A DNA stretch of 64,000 nucleotides from Lachnospiraceae bacterium (GCA_017516285.1 JAFXDD010000003.1:1-64000); one strand, 5' to 3'. Positions 1-9,127 are shown, counted from the first letter of the stretch. The notes: a model not told the origin generated them from the letters alone. A program made the numbers and translations.

Positions 1-1
1 G

Positions 2-364
2 GATGAAGAGATTAACCGCATTGTGAAGGACTCTCCGGAGGCAGTCATTGATATTATTGTAATGGTGATGACTGCATTATGTACTAAGCTTAACCTGTCC
101 AGACAGGATACTGAAGAATGTGTAAAGAAAGTGAGGACGCGAGATATGGGATATCTATGGGCGAATATGGAAAAGATTGACGTACAGGCGTCTGAAGCAG
201 AGAAGAATCAGGTCAAGGCGGAGCTTGCAGATGCCAAGGCAGAGCTTGCGGAAACGAAGGCAGAGCTTACGGATGCCAGGGCAGCACTCACTGATGCGGA
301 AGCAGAAATTACACGATTAAAAGCTTTGTTGGCGGAAAAAGGTGTTAAACCATCAGAAGCTTAA
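2..364 (+). CDS. C-terminal part of a coiled-coil protein (truncated by window edge)
   Basis: The frame is open to the left edge, so the GTG at 23 is probably internal and the true start lies outside the window. What is visible is a short helical region followed by a repetitive heptad-like tail rich in Ala, Glu and Lys (repeating K-A-E-L-A-[DE]-[AT] units around residues 65-105 of the visible part), which predicts a coiled coil. I do not recognise the family. Similar tails occur at the ends of several clostridial proteins, including Rpn/PD-(D/E)XK-type ones, but nothing here proves that. A strong terminator follows the stop codon. Confidence 0.6.
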   Translation, partial: DEEINRIVKDSPEAVIDIIVMVMTALCTKLNLSRQDTEECVKKVRTRDMGYLWANMEKIDVQASEAEKNQVKAELADAKAELAETKAELTDARAALTDAEAEITRLKALLAEKGVKPSEA

Positions 365-375
365 GTCTATACGTA

Positions 376-429
376 CCCCACAGGGAAAATGTTTTATTTT
401 AACAGTATTTCCTGTGGGGATGTTTTTTA
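376..429 (+). terminator. Rho-independent terminator
   Basis: Nine-base arms CCCCACAGG (376-384) and CCTGTGGGG (411-419) are followed by a T-rich run. It lies 12 bases after the stop of the coiled-coil gene and also faces the end of the convergent DUF4317 gene. Confidence 0.85.
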
Positions 430-452
430 GATAAATTTAGTTTTTAACTTGT

Positions 453-1586
453 TTATTTCACCGCATGATTCCCCAGCGCCACGCCATTCACTTCAATATT
501 GCTGCCTACTTCTATGAGCAGGTACTTGCGGCCGTCAATGACCTTGGTCTCCACTAAGTCGGAGCGCTCCGGATTGACATTTATTACCACGTCAGGGGTT
601 TTGACTTCGAATTTGCGGGTCTCGGCAATGTTGGTGGCCATAAGCTCGCCGCCAGCACCAACGGCATTGTCGTAGTGTTTTTCAAAGGTTTCCAACTGTT
701 CGTTGGATACACCGCTTTTGGCCAGTACATTTTTCACCTCGGCTTTGTCTAAAACCAGTGGAGCAGGATCCTCTGCATGTTCTTCAATCATGTCGTAAAG
801 GGTTTCGTGGATGTTACGAAGCACCTCTAAATCACGCTCTTCGCCAAGGGTTTCTGCCACGATGGTCTGAAAAGCTTCTTTTTGGAAGCCGGCAGGAATT
901 GGCATAGTACAGCCAAGCATACTGTAAACAAAGTCTTCGAAAGGCTTCTCAGAATCCTTGGTATAATACAGGCAACTATGTAAATCCGTACTGCGTTCGT
1001 TAAAAGCAGGGAACAGGAAGGCATTCATAGGCACATCCACAATCCAGTCGCAGATACGGCTGCGGAACAGATTGCCCTGTGGCTCATAGGTCAGGCCCGG
1101 CTTGGACTGCTTGACCGGGCAAAGCACACAGTAAATATAATGATACACCTCTGTGGAAGCATCCTCCATGTCAAGACCGTCACTAGTACGTCCCGGTACG
1201 TCGTAATTACAGTCAATGAGAAGTATCAGATAGTTTTGGGTATAAGGATAGGTCTCAATCATTTTGTCATAAAACTTGTCCAAAAGCTCGTCATCCTCTA
1301 AATGACTGTCCCGTAGCTCCAGTAAAAATGCCTGTGCACCATCAGTAAATTCTGCCTCCAAAGGAAAATCCAGATTGATGAGATTCTTGCCAATAGTGCC
1401 GGACAGTCCCTTTCTGAGAATCTGATAATATCTGGTGGCTTCGTCCTCAGGCAAGGATAAAAAGGCCTCACGCATCTTGGTGATTTTGTCTTTCTCACCG
1501 CCTACATAGCAGGCGCATATTTTTGATATTGTACAGTTTGCTTCGGAAAACTGTTTTTTAATTTCGCTGATTTCTGTTTTTATCAT
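453..1586 (-). CDS. DUF4317 family protein
   Basis: 377 residues from the ATG at 1586, which has a GGAGG ribosome-binding site a few bases upstream. A longer frame to 1670 exists but its start lacks such a site. The sequence matches what I know as DUF4317, a conserved family of unknown function common in Lachnospiraceae and related Clostridia. It is soluble, with no signal peptide or membrane segment. A short hydrophilic N-terminal region resembles a partner-binding helix, and the C-terminal third contains a beta-rich stretch with NVNPERSD. It is monocistronic, divergent from cls and convergent with the upstream coiled-coil gene. The family name is recognition from memory; function is unknown. 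Confidence 0.75.
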   Translation of the reverse strand: MIKTEISEIKKQFSEANCTISKICACYVGGEKDKITKMREAFLSLPEDEATRYYQILRKGLSGTIGKNLINLDFPLEAEFTDGAQAFLLELRDSHLEDDELLDKFYDKMIETYPYTQNYLILLIDCNYDVPGRTSDGLDMEDASTEVYHYIYCVLCPVKQSKPGLTYEPQGNLFRSRICDWIVDVPMNAFLFPAFNERSTDLHSCLYYTKDSEKPFEDFVYSMLGCTMPIPAGFQKEAFQTIVAETLGEERDLEVLRNIHETLYDMIEEHAEDPAPLVLDKAEVKNVLAKSGVSNEQLETFEKHYDNAVGAGGELMATNIAETRKFEVKTPDVVINVNPERSDLVETKVIDGRKYLLIEVGSNIEVNGVALGNHAVK

Positions 1587-1676
1587 GAAAAAATCCTCCA
1601 TATCGACAAAATCTATTTTAATATATTTTTGAAGGAAGGGCAAGAGTACTGTCGTGTTTTTTCTTTGCATAAACCA

Positions 1677-1704
1677 TTGATTTTAATTTTCAATAGGATA
1701 TAAT
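1677..1704 (+). promoter_or_regulatory. Sigma-A-type promoter for cardiolipin synthase
   Basis: TTGATT (1677-1682), a 16-base spacer and a perfect TATAAT (1699-1704), 45 bases before the cls start. Confidence 0.65.
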
Positions 1705-1749
1705 AGAAGTGTTAACATTTACATAGTGCAAAGGACGAAGAGGGAAGAT

Positions 1750-3306
1750 ATGCAGTTATTAAAGGACATTAATTATAAGAAAATGATAACCAATCGTATT
1801 ATGGTTACTGCCATTTTGATTGTTTTAGAATTTCTGCTTTTGGTGCTTGTTTTTTGGAGGGCTATTCAGTATTCCTGGTTTATTTTTGGTGCTTTCACGG
1901 TTTTAAGTTATTTATACGTATTTTATCTGGTGACCAAGGATGACAATGCCTCTTATAGGTTGGGCAGGATTTTGCTCATTGTGCTCTTGCCTCCGTTTGG
2001 AACTTTTTTATATATGCTCTGGGGGGACAAAAAGCCCGGAAAGAGGCTGCAGGCTAAGTTAAATTGTTCTTATCTGGCCATGGAGCAGTATCTGGAGGAT
2101 AATGAGGAGACCTGTAAGGCGTTGGCGGAGGTGAGCCAAAGGGCGGTTGCCACTGCCAGATATATCAAAAAGACCTCTCACTATCCTGTACATCGTAATA
2201 CCCATGTTACTTATTATTCTATTGGCGAGGCTATGTTTGAGGAGATGCTTTCAGAGATTAGAAAGGCAAAGCATTTTATTTTTCTGGAGTTTTTTATTGT
2301 GGAAGAGGGAGAAATGTGGGGGCGCATGCTGGAGCTGCTTTTAGAAAAGGCTAGGGAAGGGGTAGAGGTCCGTATGCTTTATGACGATATGGGTTCTGTG
2401 GCACTTTTGCCTTTTGGATATTCCCGTAAGCTGGAGGAAATGGATGCCCATATTAAGTGTATTCCTTTTAATCCTGTGGTGCCATTCCTGGCTATGGTGA
2501 TGAATAATCGTGACCACCGTAAGATTTTGGTAGTAGATGGGCATACCGGCTTTACCGGAGGAGTAAATCTGGCTGATGAATATATTAATGTAAAGCAGCG
2601 CTTTGGTCATTGGAAGGATACCGGTATCAAGTTAGTGGGTGACGGTGTCTGGAATTTATCTGTGATGTTTATGGAAATGTGGAATGCCTGCAGTGAAGCA
2701 AAGCTGTCTCCGGAATTATATAGAGTGGATAGTTATCCTCATGCAGAGACTAGGGATGCCGAGGGATTTGTACTTCCGTATGGTGATGATCCTTTGGATA
2801 ACGAGAATGTGGGTGAAGATGTTTATCTGGATATTATTTATCAGGCCAAGAAGTATGTTTATATAATGACTCCGTATTTGATACTGGATGATGAAATGAA
2901 GCGTGCCTTGGTTATGGCAGCAAAGCGAGGGGTGGATGTACGTATTGTGACGCCTGGCATCCCGGATAAAAAGATGGTATTCAGGCTGACCCGGGCTAAT
3001 TATCTGCCGCTTTTAGAATCAGGGGTCAAGATTTATGAATATACGCCGGGCTTTGTACATGCCAAATCCTTTATCAGTGATGATAATATTGGTGTTGTGG
3101 GGACTATCAATCTGGATTACCGCAGCCTGTATTTGCATTTTGAGTGTGCAGTATGGATGTATCGTGTGCCGGCGCTGGAGGAGTTGAAGCGTGATACCAT
3201 AGCCACCATTGAAAAGTCGTGTATGATATATAAGGAAGACGTGCATACCAAGGGCTTTGGAGCATTGTTGGATGGTTTCCTTCGTGTTATGGCACCATTG
3301 CTGTAA
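1750..3306 (+). CDS. cls: Cardiolipin synthase
   Basis: Membrane enzyme that joins two phosphatidylglycerol molecules into cardiolipin plus glycerol. 518 residues from the ATG at 1750 (AGAGGG just upstream; an in-frame GTG at 1726 has no site). Two hydrophobic segments lie within residues ~15-75, followed by two phospholipase-D domains. The first HxK motif is at H256 (HRKILVVDG, then FTGG) and the second at H437 (HAKSFISDD, then GTINLDYRS). Length and layout are those of ClsA-type Firmicute enzymes. It is transcribed from its own promoter and followed closely by the GNAT and greA-like genes, which may be co-transcribed. Confidence 0.93.
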   Translation: MQLLKDINYKKMITNRIMVTAILIVLEFLLLVLVFWRAIQYSWFIFGAFTVLSYLYVFYLVTKDDNASYRLGRILLIVLLPPFGTFLYMLWGDKKPGKRLQAKLNCSYLAMEQYLEDNEETCKALAEVSQRAVATARYIKKTSHYPVHRNTHVTYYSIGEAMFEEMLSEIRKAKHFIFLEFFIVEEGEMWGRMLELLLEKAREGVEVRMLYDDMGSVALLPFGYSRKLEEMDAHIKCIPFNPVVPFLAMVMNNRDHRKILVVDGHTGFTGGVNLADEYINVKQRFGHWKDTGIKLVGDGVWNLSVMFMEMWNACSEAKLSPELYRVDSYPHAETRDAEGFVLPYGDDPLDNENVGEDVYLDIIYQAKKYVYIMTPYLILDDEMKRALVMAAKRGVDVRIVTPGIPDKKMVFRLTRANYLPLLESGVKIYEYTPGFVHAKSFISDDNIGVVGTINLDYRSLYLHFECAVWMYRVPALEELKRDTIATIEKSCMIYKEDVHTKGFGALLDGFLRVMAPLL

Positions 3307-3363
3307 GGAAAAGCAGATTTTTTGGAAGCTTTTGGTCAGACAGAGAGTACAGGTGGAGAAAGT

Positions 3364-3909
3364 ATGTTATTTGATGTGATAAGAGCAGTGCCGGAGGATG
3401 TGGCGGCATTAGCTGAAATTATGGAGCTTGTGGCGTTAGGAATGGAGCATAGGGAATGGTTTTTGCAGGATGATGGTGCTTATATTGCGGAACATATCGG
3501 TAATAACCCTATATTCGGTACTGATAACGGTTTTACATTAAAGGCAGTTACCAAGGATTGGCAAGGCAGGGAGCAGCTTGCCGGCTTTTTCCTGGTAGAT
3601 TTCCCGGGATTAGCGCAGAAGAATCTGGGGCATTACATTGGACTGGGACAGGAGGACTTACTTAGGGTTGCACACATGGATTCTGTAGCGATTTTACCGG
3701 AGTTTAGAGGACATGGATTGCAGCAACTGCTGATTCGTAAGGCTGAAGCACTTTTACGGGCAGAGACGGAGTACCGCATCCTGATGGCTACGGTACATCC
3801 TGACAATATTTACAGTCTGCGTAATGTAAAGGAACTGGGGTATGAGGTGGCCGCAGAGGCTGATATGTATGGTGGGTATCGCAGGTATATTATGAAAAAG
3901 GAGATTTAA
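3364..3909 (+). CDS. GNAT family N-acetyltransferase
   Basis: 181 residues from the ATG at 3364, which has GGTGGAG upstream. The acetyl-CoA-binding motif A of the GNAT fold is visible in the middle (MDSVAILPEFRGHGLQQLL, ~residues 105-123), followed by the typical HPDN..S..N...LGYE end. GNAT proteins move an acetyl group from acetyl-CoA to an amine; the substrate cannot be told from the sequence. It sits between cls and a greA-like gene; the Shine-Dalgarno sequence of the latter lies inside the last codons of this gene, so the two are probably translationally linked. Confidence 0.8.
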   Translation: MLFDVIRAVPEDVAALAEIMELVALGMEHREWFLQDDGAYIAEHIGNNPIFGTDNGFTLKAVTKDWQGREQLAGFFLVDFPGLAQKNLGHYIGLGQEDLLRVAHMDSVAILPEFRGHGLQQLLIRKAEALLRAETEYRILMATVHPDNIYSLRNVKELGYEVAAEADMYGGYRRYIMKKEI

Positions 3910-3913
3910 GATT

Positions 3914-4417
3914 TTGGCAGAGCAATTAACCAAAAAAGACGTGGCACGTATTGAGGCAGAAATTGAAAACCGGAAGCTGGTAGTGCGTCCGGCATGTTTG
4001 GAGGCTGTAAAGGAAGCCAGAGCGCAGGGAGACTTAAGTGAGAATTTTGAATACTATGCCGCGAAAAAAGAGAAGAATAAAAACGAAAGTCGTATTCGTT
4101 ATTTGGAGAAGGTGCTTCGATTTGCACATATCGTAGAGGATGAGTCGGGAGAGGATGAAATCGGTTTGGATAATACGGTTACCGTTCAGTTTGAGGATGA
4201 CGGCAGTACAGAGGTGTATCGTATTGTGACACCTATCCGGTGCAATTCCTTGCAGAATAAAATCAGTATCGAATCTCCTATCGGCAAAGCTCTTTTAGGG
4301 CATCGGGAGGGTGACAGAGTGGAGGTGGCACTGCCAAACGGCGGCAGCTATTTCCTTAAGGTTTTGACAGTAGAGAATACAGAAGATGACGGAAGTGACA
4401 AAATCCGCAGTTTCTAG
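3914..4417 (+). CDS. greA: GreA/GreB-family transcription elongation factor
   Basis: 167 residues with a TTG start at 3914, chosen because AAGGAGA lies 9 bases upstream inside the end of the previous gene and no ATG fits. Gre factors enter the RNA polymerase secondary channel and stimulate cleavage of backtracked RNA. The N-terminal coiled coil carries the acidic tip signature (GDLSENFEYYAAKKEKN, ~residues 39-55), and the C-terminal FKBP-like domain shows SPIGKALLGHREGD..EV. It is about ten residues longer than typical GreA. It may be a paralogue rather than the main greA, since no other Gre gene is visible for comparison. Confidence 0.85.
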   Translation: MAEQLTKKDVARIEAEIENRKLVVRPACLEAVKEARAQGDLSENFEYYAAKKEKNKNESRIRYLEKVLRFAHIVEDESGEDEIGLDNTVTVQFEDDGSTEVYRIVTPIRCNSLQNKISIESPIGKALLGHREGDRVEVALPNGGSYFLKVLTVENTEDDGSDKIRSF

Positions 4418-4418
4418 C

Positions 4419-4447
4419 TTGTTTTTTTTTGTAGAATATTATATAAT
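4419..4447 (+). promoter_or_regulatory. Sigma-A-type promoter for the SEC-C gene
   Basis: TTGTTT (4419-4424), 17-base spacer, perfect TATAAT (4442-4447), beginning two bases after the greA stop codon. The T-run in the spacer may also serve greA transcript release, but no clear stem precedes it. Confidence 0.6.
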
Positions 4448-4482
4448 TACTTAGTTATTTTTGTTTTGAAAAGGAGAAAATT

Positions 4483-4986
4483 ATGGCATTATTAGATACT
4501 TGGCGCGATATGGCCTACAATGAAGGCATGGACAATGGTACTTTACAGAGATTTTGGGCAGCATACTTTGATAAAGAGACTGCTATTTACACAGACATTC
4601 TGAAAAATCATGACACAGTAGTAAAGGGCACTGTGAAGGAGCTGGCTGAAAAGTATGGTGTAGATATTATGACTATGACCGGCTTTTTGGATGGCATCAA
4701 TGATTCTTTAAAGGAAGCAAATCCTATCGAGACGATGGAAGAGGACACTTTAGTTCAGTTGGGCTATGACGCAGAGCTCTTATACAAGAACATGGTAGCA
4801 GCAAAGGCTGACTGGCTGTATGAACTAGAGGAGTGGAATGCTATTTTGGATGAAGACAGGCGTAAAGAGCTCTACAAGGAGCAAAAATCCTCTACCACAA
4901 TCGTAAAGGATGCTAAGGTATATCCAAATGATCCATGTCCTTGTGGTTCCGGCAAAAAGTACAAAAAGTGCTGCGGACGCAACTAA
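4483..4986 (+). CDS. SEC-C metal-binding domain protein
   Basis: 167 residues; AAGGAGA lies 6-7 bases before the ATG. The last 20 residues form a SEC-C zinc-binding motif ([13 protein letters not shown], ending near residue 165), the same motif found at the end of SecA. The rest is an acidic, helical domain of unknown function. In SecA the motif contacts SecB and ribosomes; whether this stand-alone protein does so is unknown. It has its own promoter and is followed after 40 bases by the C_GCAxxG_C_C gene, probably in the same transcript. Confidence 0.8.
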   Translation: MALLDTWRDMAYNEGMDNGTLQRFWAAYFDKETAIYTDILKNHDTVVKGTVKELAEKYGVDIMTMTGFLDGINDSLKEANPIETMEEDTLVQLGYDAELLYKNMVAAKADWLYELEEWNAILDEDRRKELYKEQKSSTTIVKDAKVYPNDPCPCGSGKKYKKCCGRN

Positions 4987-5026
4987 GTTTTCAATAAGTG
5001 GCAGGGGCTTAACTGTAGGAGATAAT

Positions 5027-5500
5027 ATGAAACCGGACAGAGTACAAAAGGCAAAGGACAACTTCATAAAGGGCTACAACTGTGCCCAGTCAGTGTTTCT
5101 GGCATATGCTGATTTATTGGGATTTTCCGAGGAGGAGGCTGCCAGATTCAGTTCTCCCTTCGGCGCAGGCTTTGGCCGTACCAGAGAGGTTTGTGGTACG
5201 GTGTCTGCCATGACCATGCTTTTGGGCTATTTTGAAGGCAATGCTGACCCATCCGACCAGGAGGGCAAGACTCGTATTTACACAAGGGAAAGGGAGCTTA
5301 TTGACCTGTTTTTGAAGGAGCACCCGAGTATTGTGTGCAGGGAGATACTGGGTCTTGAAAAGGGCGAGGAGGAGCCTCCTGCACCCAGCGTACGTGATTT
5401 GGCATATTATGAAAGCAGACCTTGTCTGGGCTGTGTGGAGACTGCCGCACGGATTATTGAGAAAGAAATATTAGGCACAGTTAAGTCGGGCTCGATTTGA
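5027..5500 (+). CDS. C_GCAxxG_C_C family redox-type protein
   Basis: 157 residues from the ATG at 5027 (TAGGAGA upstream); the longer frame beginning at 4910 overlaps the SEC-C gene and has no ribosome-binding site. Conserved cysteines occur in the family pattern: YNCAQSV (C19), then FGAGFGR..EVCG (C56), and PCLGCV near residue 135. The family is annotated as putative redox-active or metal-binding, often near oxidoreductases or transporters, but no reaction is established. Soluble, no signal peptide. A hairpin terminator follows directly. Confidence 0.8.
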   Translation: MKPDRVQKAKDNFIKGYNCAQSVFLAYADLLGFSEEEAARFSSPFGAGFGRTREVCGTVSAMTMLLGYFEGNADPSDQEGKTRIYTRERELIDLFLKEHPSIVCREILGLEKGEEEPPAPSVRDLAYYESRPCLGCVETAARIIEKEILGTVKSGSI

Positions 5501-5510
5501 GTGTAATAAA

Positions 5511-5543
5511 AAAAGAGAATTGTGTAGACAATTCTCTTTTTTA
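5511..5543 (+). terminator. Rho-independent terminator
   Basis: Thirteen-base perfect arms (5511-5523 and 5528-5540) around a GTAG loop, A-rich on the left and T-rich on the right, so it could work in both directions. Confidence 0.88.
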
Positions 5544-5553
5544 GTGTTATAAT
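5525..5553 (+). promoter_or_regulatory. Sigma-A-type promoter overlapping the terminator
   Basis: TAGACA (5525-5530), 17-base spacer, perfect TATAAT (5548-5553). The -35 element falls in the loop and descending arm of the preceding terminator hairpin. It would drive the cytidylate-kinase-like and DUF3810 genes. Confidence 0.6.
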
Positions 5554-5583
5554 GTTCTTACAAATCCTGAGGGAGGTAAGGTT

Positions 5584-6210
5584 ATGCAGAATATAGTAAT
5601 TACAATTGCGAGACAGTATGGTAGTGGCGGTAGATTGATAGGCAAGATGCTTTCCGAGGAGCTGGGTATTCCTTATTATGACAGGCAGCTTTTGCAGTTG
5701 GCCAGTGATGACAGTGGTATTAATGAGAAGCTTTTTGCGGGTGCAGATGAAAAGGTAAAGGCCACAGCACTTTTTAGGATAGCCAAAAAGGTGTATAACG
5801 GAGAGCTGATACCTCCGGACAAGGATGATTTTGTATCCAATGACAATCTTTTTAATTATCAGGCCAAGATTATCAAAGAGCTGGCTGAGGAGGATTCCTG
5901 TGTCATTATCGGCAGATGCGCTGATTTCGTATTAAAGGATTATCCAAATGTTATCAGTGTATTTATTCATGCTGACGAGGACAAGTGTGCGGAGCGCATC
6001 GGTGAGATTCGCCGCATGGAGTCAAAAGAGCTGCGCAAGCACATGGCAGATGTGGACAAGCGCAGAGGTACATATTACAAGTATTATACCGGTAAAGAAT
6101 GGTCAGATGCCAGAAATTATGATATTTGCTTAGACAGCGGCAAGCTTGGATACAGGGGCTGTGTAGAGGCCATTAAACAGCAGATTAAGCTTAGGTTTGG
6201 TGAGGAATAA
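5584..6210 (+). CDS. Cytidylate kinase-like family protein
   Basis: 208 residues; GGGAGG lies a few bases before the ATG. A nucleotide-binding P-loop-like stretch is at the N-terminus (TIARQYGSGGRLIGKML, ~residues 7-23), followed by IGRCADFVLKDYPNVISVFIHA near residue 105, typical of the cytidylate kinase 2 family. Members are assumed to phosphorylate a nucleotide or related small molecule, but those in Clostridia are mostly uncharacterised and the true Cmk is usually a separate gene. The stop codon touches the start of the DUF3810 gene, so the two are a translationally coupled pair. Confidence 0.78.
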   Translation: MQNIVITIARQYGSGGRLIGKMLSEELGIPYYDRQLLQLASDDSGINEKLFAGADEKVKATALFRIAKKVYNGELIPPDKDDFVSNDNLFNYQAKIIKELAEEDSCVIIGRCADFVLKDYPNVISVFIHADEDKCAERIGEIRRMESKELRKHMADVDKRRGTYYKYYTGKEWSDARNYDICLDSGKLGYRGCVEAIKQQIKLRFGEE

Positions 6211-7329
6211 ATGAAAAGATTAGCAAGTAAATTTGTGAATAAAGGACTCTTGCTATATCTGGGTATAGGGGCTGTGGTGATCCTGCTAAATATTATTGCA
6301 TGGAGCAGCACAGCCTTTTGTGATACTTATATAGCAGTGATTTTCCCGATATGGGTCAATACTTATGGTCGTATTACAGGCATGTTTCCTTTTTCTGTAG
6401 GGGAAATCATGCTGGGGCTTGCAGTCGTACTTACAGCGTTGGCACTGATTTTGTGGGTAGGGACATTCTGGAAGCGGTTACGCGGATTTATGAAAGGGTT
6501 CTATCTTTTTTATGCATGGACCTTTATGATTGTGTGTTTGGTTATGACGTTGAACTGCTTTATTTTATATCATGCCACCACTTTTTCTGAGACTTATTTT
6601 GGCAAAACAGATAGCGCAGAATATACTTTGGAAGAGTTAATTCAGGTCCGCAATATGGTAGTAGAGGAGTGTAATGCCTTAGCGCTTACTATGGAGCGTG
6701 ATGCAGAGGGCACTATTGTGTATGAGGGCAATATGAAGGAAACAGCCATACAGTCCATGAAAAAGCTGGGCCGGACTTACGATAGGCTCTCGGGCTATTA
6801 TCCGAAGCCAAAGCCTTTGTACTCCTCAGATTTTTTCTGTCAGCAGTATATGTGTGGTTATTATTTTCCGTTTTCTATGGAAGCCAATTATAATAACGTA
6901 ATGTATATCATGAACCTGCCTTCCACTATGTGCCACGAACTGGCACACTTGAAGGGGTATATTTTTGAGGATGAGGCTAACTTTATCAGTTTCCTGGCAT
7001 GTATACAATCGGATGACCCGGTATTCAGGTACAGTGGGTATCTGAGTGTACTGAATTATCTGGATAATGATTTTTATAAGTCCATCGGAAAGGACAGAGA
7101 GGCCTACAATGCACAGCCTGCCATTTCTAAGCAGGTAAGGAATGATAACATTTTTGTTACGGACGAGGATTGGGAGCGTATTAACGGCAAGGCTCTGATT
7201 GATACCAAGACCGTAGATGCGGTATCGGACACTTTGGTGGATGCCACACTAAAGGTAAATGGTGTGCAGGACGGTATGCTTAGCTACAATAGGGTAGTGG
7301 AGTTGTTGCTGCTGTATTATAATCAATGA
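6211..7329 (+). CDS. DUF3810 family membrane protein with HExxH motif
   Basis: 372 residues, starting directly after the previous stop codon. Three hydrophobic segments fill residues ~12-130 and a long extracytoplasmic or cytoplasmic domain follows. That domain contains HELAH (H242-H246), the zinc-metalloprotease signature, within TMCHELAHLKGY and followed by EDEANF, which could supply the third ligand glutamate. This matches DUF3810, a family with no known substrate. The protease role is inferred from the motif only. Pairing with a kinase-like gene is the only functional context. Confidence 0.75.
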   Translation: MKRLASKFVNKGLLLYLGIGAVVILLNIIAWSSTAFCDTYIAVIFPIWVNTYGRITGMFPFSVGEIMLGLAVVLTALALILWVGTFWKRLRGFMKGFYLFYAWTFMIVCLVMTLNCFILYHATTFSETYFGKTDSAEYTLEELIQVRNMVVEECNALALTMERDAEGTIVYEGNMKETAIQSMKKLGRTYDRLSGYYPKPKPLYSSDFFCQQYMCGYYFPFSMEANYNNVMYIMNLPSTMCHELAHLKGYIFEDEANFISFLACIQSDDPVFRYSGYLSVLNYLDNDFYKSIGKDREAYNAQPAISKQVRNDNIFVTDEDWERINGKALIDTKTVDAVSDTLVDATLKVNGVQDGMLSYNRVVELLLLYYNQ

Positions 7330-7333
7330 AATA

Positions 7334-7369
7334 GTGCTTCACTACGAAATGTGGTGAGGCATTATTTTT
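7334..7369 (+). terminator. Probable weak Rho-independent terminator
   Basis: Arms TGCTTCAC (7335-7342) and GTGAGGCA (7354-7361), with one G-U pair, are followed by TTATTTTTG. It is placed right after the DUF3810 stop. Confidence 0.45.
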
Positions 7370-7453
7370 GTAATGAGGGCTTTTTTTCTGGCTTAAAATG
7401 TGGTATGCTACTGGTGTTAAGAATAGTAAAGAGATTTGAAGGAGAAAGAGTAG

Positions 7454-9106
7454 ATGAATGCAGAGAGAAAAGTATTCATAATAGGACACAAAAATCCGGA
7501 CACGGATTCTATATGTTCCGCCATTGCATATGCAGATATTAAGGCCAGGACTACCCATGGTGTGACTTTTATACCCAAGAGGGCCGGCCGTATAAATAAA
7601 GAAACAGAGTTTGTATTAAATTATTTTGGTGTGGAAGTGCCGGGCTTTGTGCTGGATGTAGGAGTACAGGTGCGCGATCTGGAGATTCACAAAACACCAT
7701 ATGCCCATGCAGGCATGTCTATTCAGGAAGCCTGGAATCTGATGAATGAGTATAATGCGGTGACCCTGCCGATTACAGACAGTGAATATCGTCTGGAGGG
7801 AATTATTACTATCGGCGATATTGCCAAGTATTTTATGGCACCATCTGACCAGTTTCCGTTAGCATCTGCCAAGACCCGTTATAAGAGTATTGCGGAAACT
7901 TTAAATGGTAAGGTGCTGGTAGGGAACGAACTGGGGTTATTCAGCAGAGGTAAGGTATTGGTAGGGGCGGGAACGCCTGAGAAAATGCAAAGCTATATGG
8001 ATAGTGATGATCTGGTCATTGTAGGTGACAGAGAGGAATCGCAGTTGGCTGCCTTAGAGGCCAATGCAAGCTGCATTATTGTGGGTATGGACAGCCCGGT
8101 TTCCGATAAGGTTATGGAAGCCGCTAAGCGTAACAGCAGTATTATTATAACAACACCACATGATACATATACCATTGCAAGCCTGATTAATCAAAGTATT
8201 CCGGTACGCTTCCTGATGAAGCGTGAGAATCTGATTACTTTTAACACCAGTGATTATGTGGATGATATTAAGGACACTATGGGTAGATTGCGTATTCGTG
8301 ATTTCCCGGTGTTGGATTCTACAGGTAAGTGCAGAGGTACCATATCCCGTCGTAATTTAATTAATGCCAAGAAAAAGCAGCTGATTTTGGTAGATCATAA
8401 TGAGAAAAGTCAGGCGGTTGACAATGTAAGTGAGGCAGAAATACTGGAGATTGTGGATCACCACAGACTGGGTTCTTTGGAGACTATTCAGCCGATTTTC
8501 TTCCGTAATCAACCGGTAGGCTGTACAGCTACCATTATGTTCCAGATTTATCAGGAGAAGCTTTTAGATATTCCAAAGCAGGTTGCAGGGCTTTTGTGTG
8601 CAGCCATTATTTCCGATACGTTGATGTTCCGTTCTCCTACTTGTACCAAGTATGACCAAGATGCAGCGTTGCAGCTGGCAGCCATTGCGGATATTGATAT
8701 TGAGAGCTTTGCCAATGAAATGTTTAAGGCCGGGGATGATTTAAAGGGTAAGTCAGCGGAAGAAATTTTTTATCAGGATTTCAAGAAGTTTCAGTCCGGT
8801 GCCATTAGCTTTGGTGTGGCTCAGATTAATTCCATGAATACAGATATTCTGGAGGAAATCGGGGAGCAGATGAAGCCAATCATGGCCAATGCGGTAGGGC
8901 AGAATGCAGTGAGCATGGTATTTTTTATGTTGACCAATATTGTGTCAGAGTCTACCCAGCTTTTGTGCTTTGGGGAGGGCAGCGCCCGTTTTGTGGAGCA
9001 GGCATTTCATGCCAAGGTGCATAATGGCAAGTGTTTTCTGCCGGGTATTGTATCTCGCAAAAAGCAGTTTATTCCTGCCATGATTAATGCAATTCAGGAA
9101 GTTTAA
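7454..9106 (+). CDS. ppaC: Manganese-dependent inorganic pyrophosphatase with CBS and DRTGG domains
   Basis: Family II pyrophosphatase that hydrolyses pyrophosphate to two phosphates and pulls biosynthetic reactions forward. 550 residues; AAGGAGAAAGAG precedes the ATG. The DHH domain is split: metal ligands H12, D16 and D18 (HKNPDTDS) at the N-terminus and the DHH motif at D335-H337. Between them (~residues 70-300) lies a regulatory insert of CBS, DRTGG and CBS domains. C-terminal DHHA2 shows SRKKQF near the end. In characterised relatives the CBS insert makes activity depend on adenine nucleotides. Likely monocistronic or co-transcribed with recJ, which starts 21 bases later. Confidence 0.92.
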   Translation: MNAERKVFIIGHKNPDTDSICSAIAYADIKARTTHGVTFIPKRAGRINKETEFVLNYFGVEVPGFVLDVGVQVRDLEIHKTPYAHAGMSIQEAWNLMNEYNAVTLPITDSEYRLEGIITIGDIAKYFMAPSDQFPLASAKTRYKSIAETLNGKVLVGNELGLFSRGKVLVGAGTPEKMQSYMDSDDLVIVGDREESQLAALEANASCIIVGMDSPVSDKVMEAAKRNSSIIITTPHDTYTIASLINQSIPVRFLMKRENLITFNTSDYVDDIKDTMGRLRIRDFPVLDSTGKCRGTISRRNLINAKKKQLILVDHNEKSQAVDNVSEAEILEIVDHHRLGSLETIQPIFFRNQPVGCTATIMFQIYQEKLLDIPKQVAGLLCAAIISDTLMFRSPTCTKYDQDAALQLAAIADIDIESFANEMFKAGDDLKGKSAEEIFYQDFKKFQSGAISFGVAQINSMNTDILEEIGEQMKPIMANAVGQNAVSMVFFMLTNIVSESTQLLCFGEGSARFVEQAFHAKVHNGKCFLPGIVSRKKQFIPAMINAIQEV

Positions 9107-9127
9107 GAGTTTTATTGGAGACTTATT

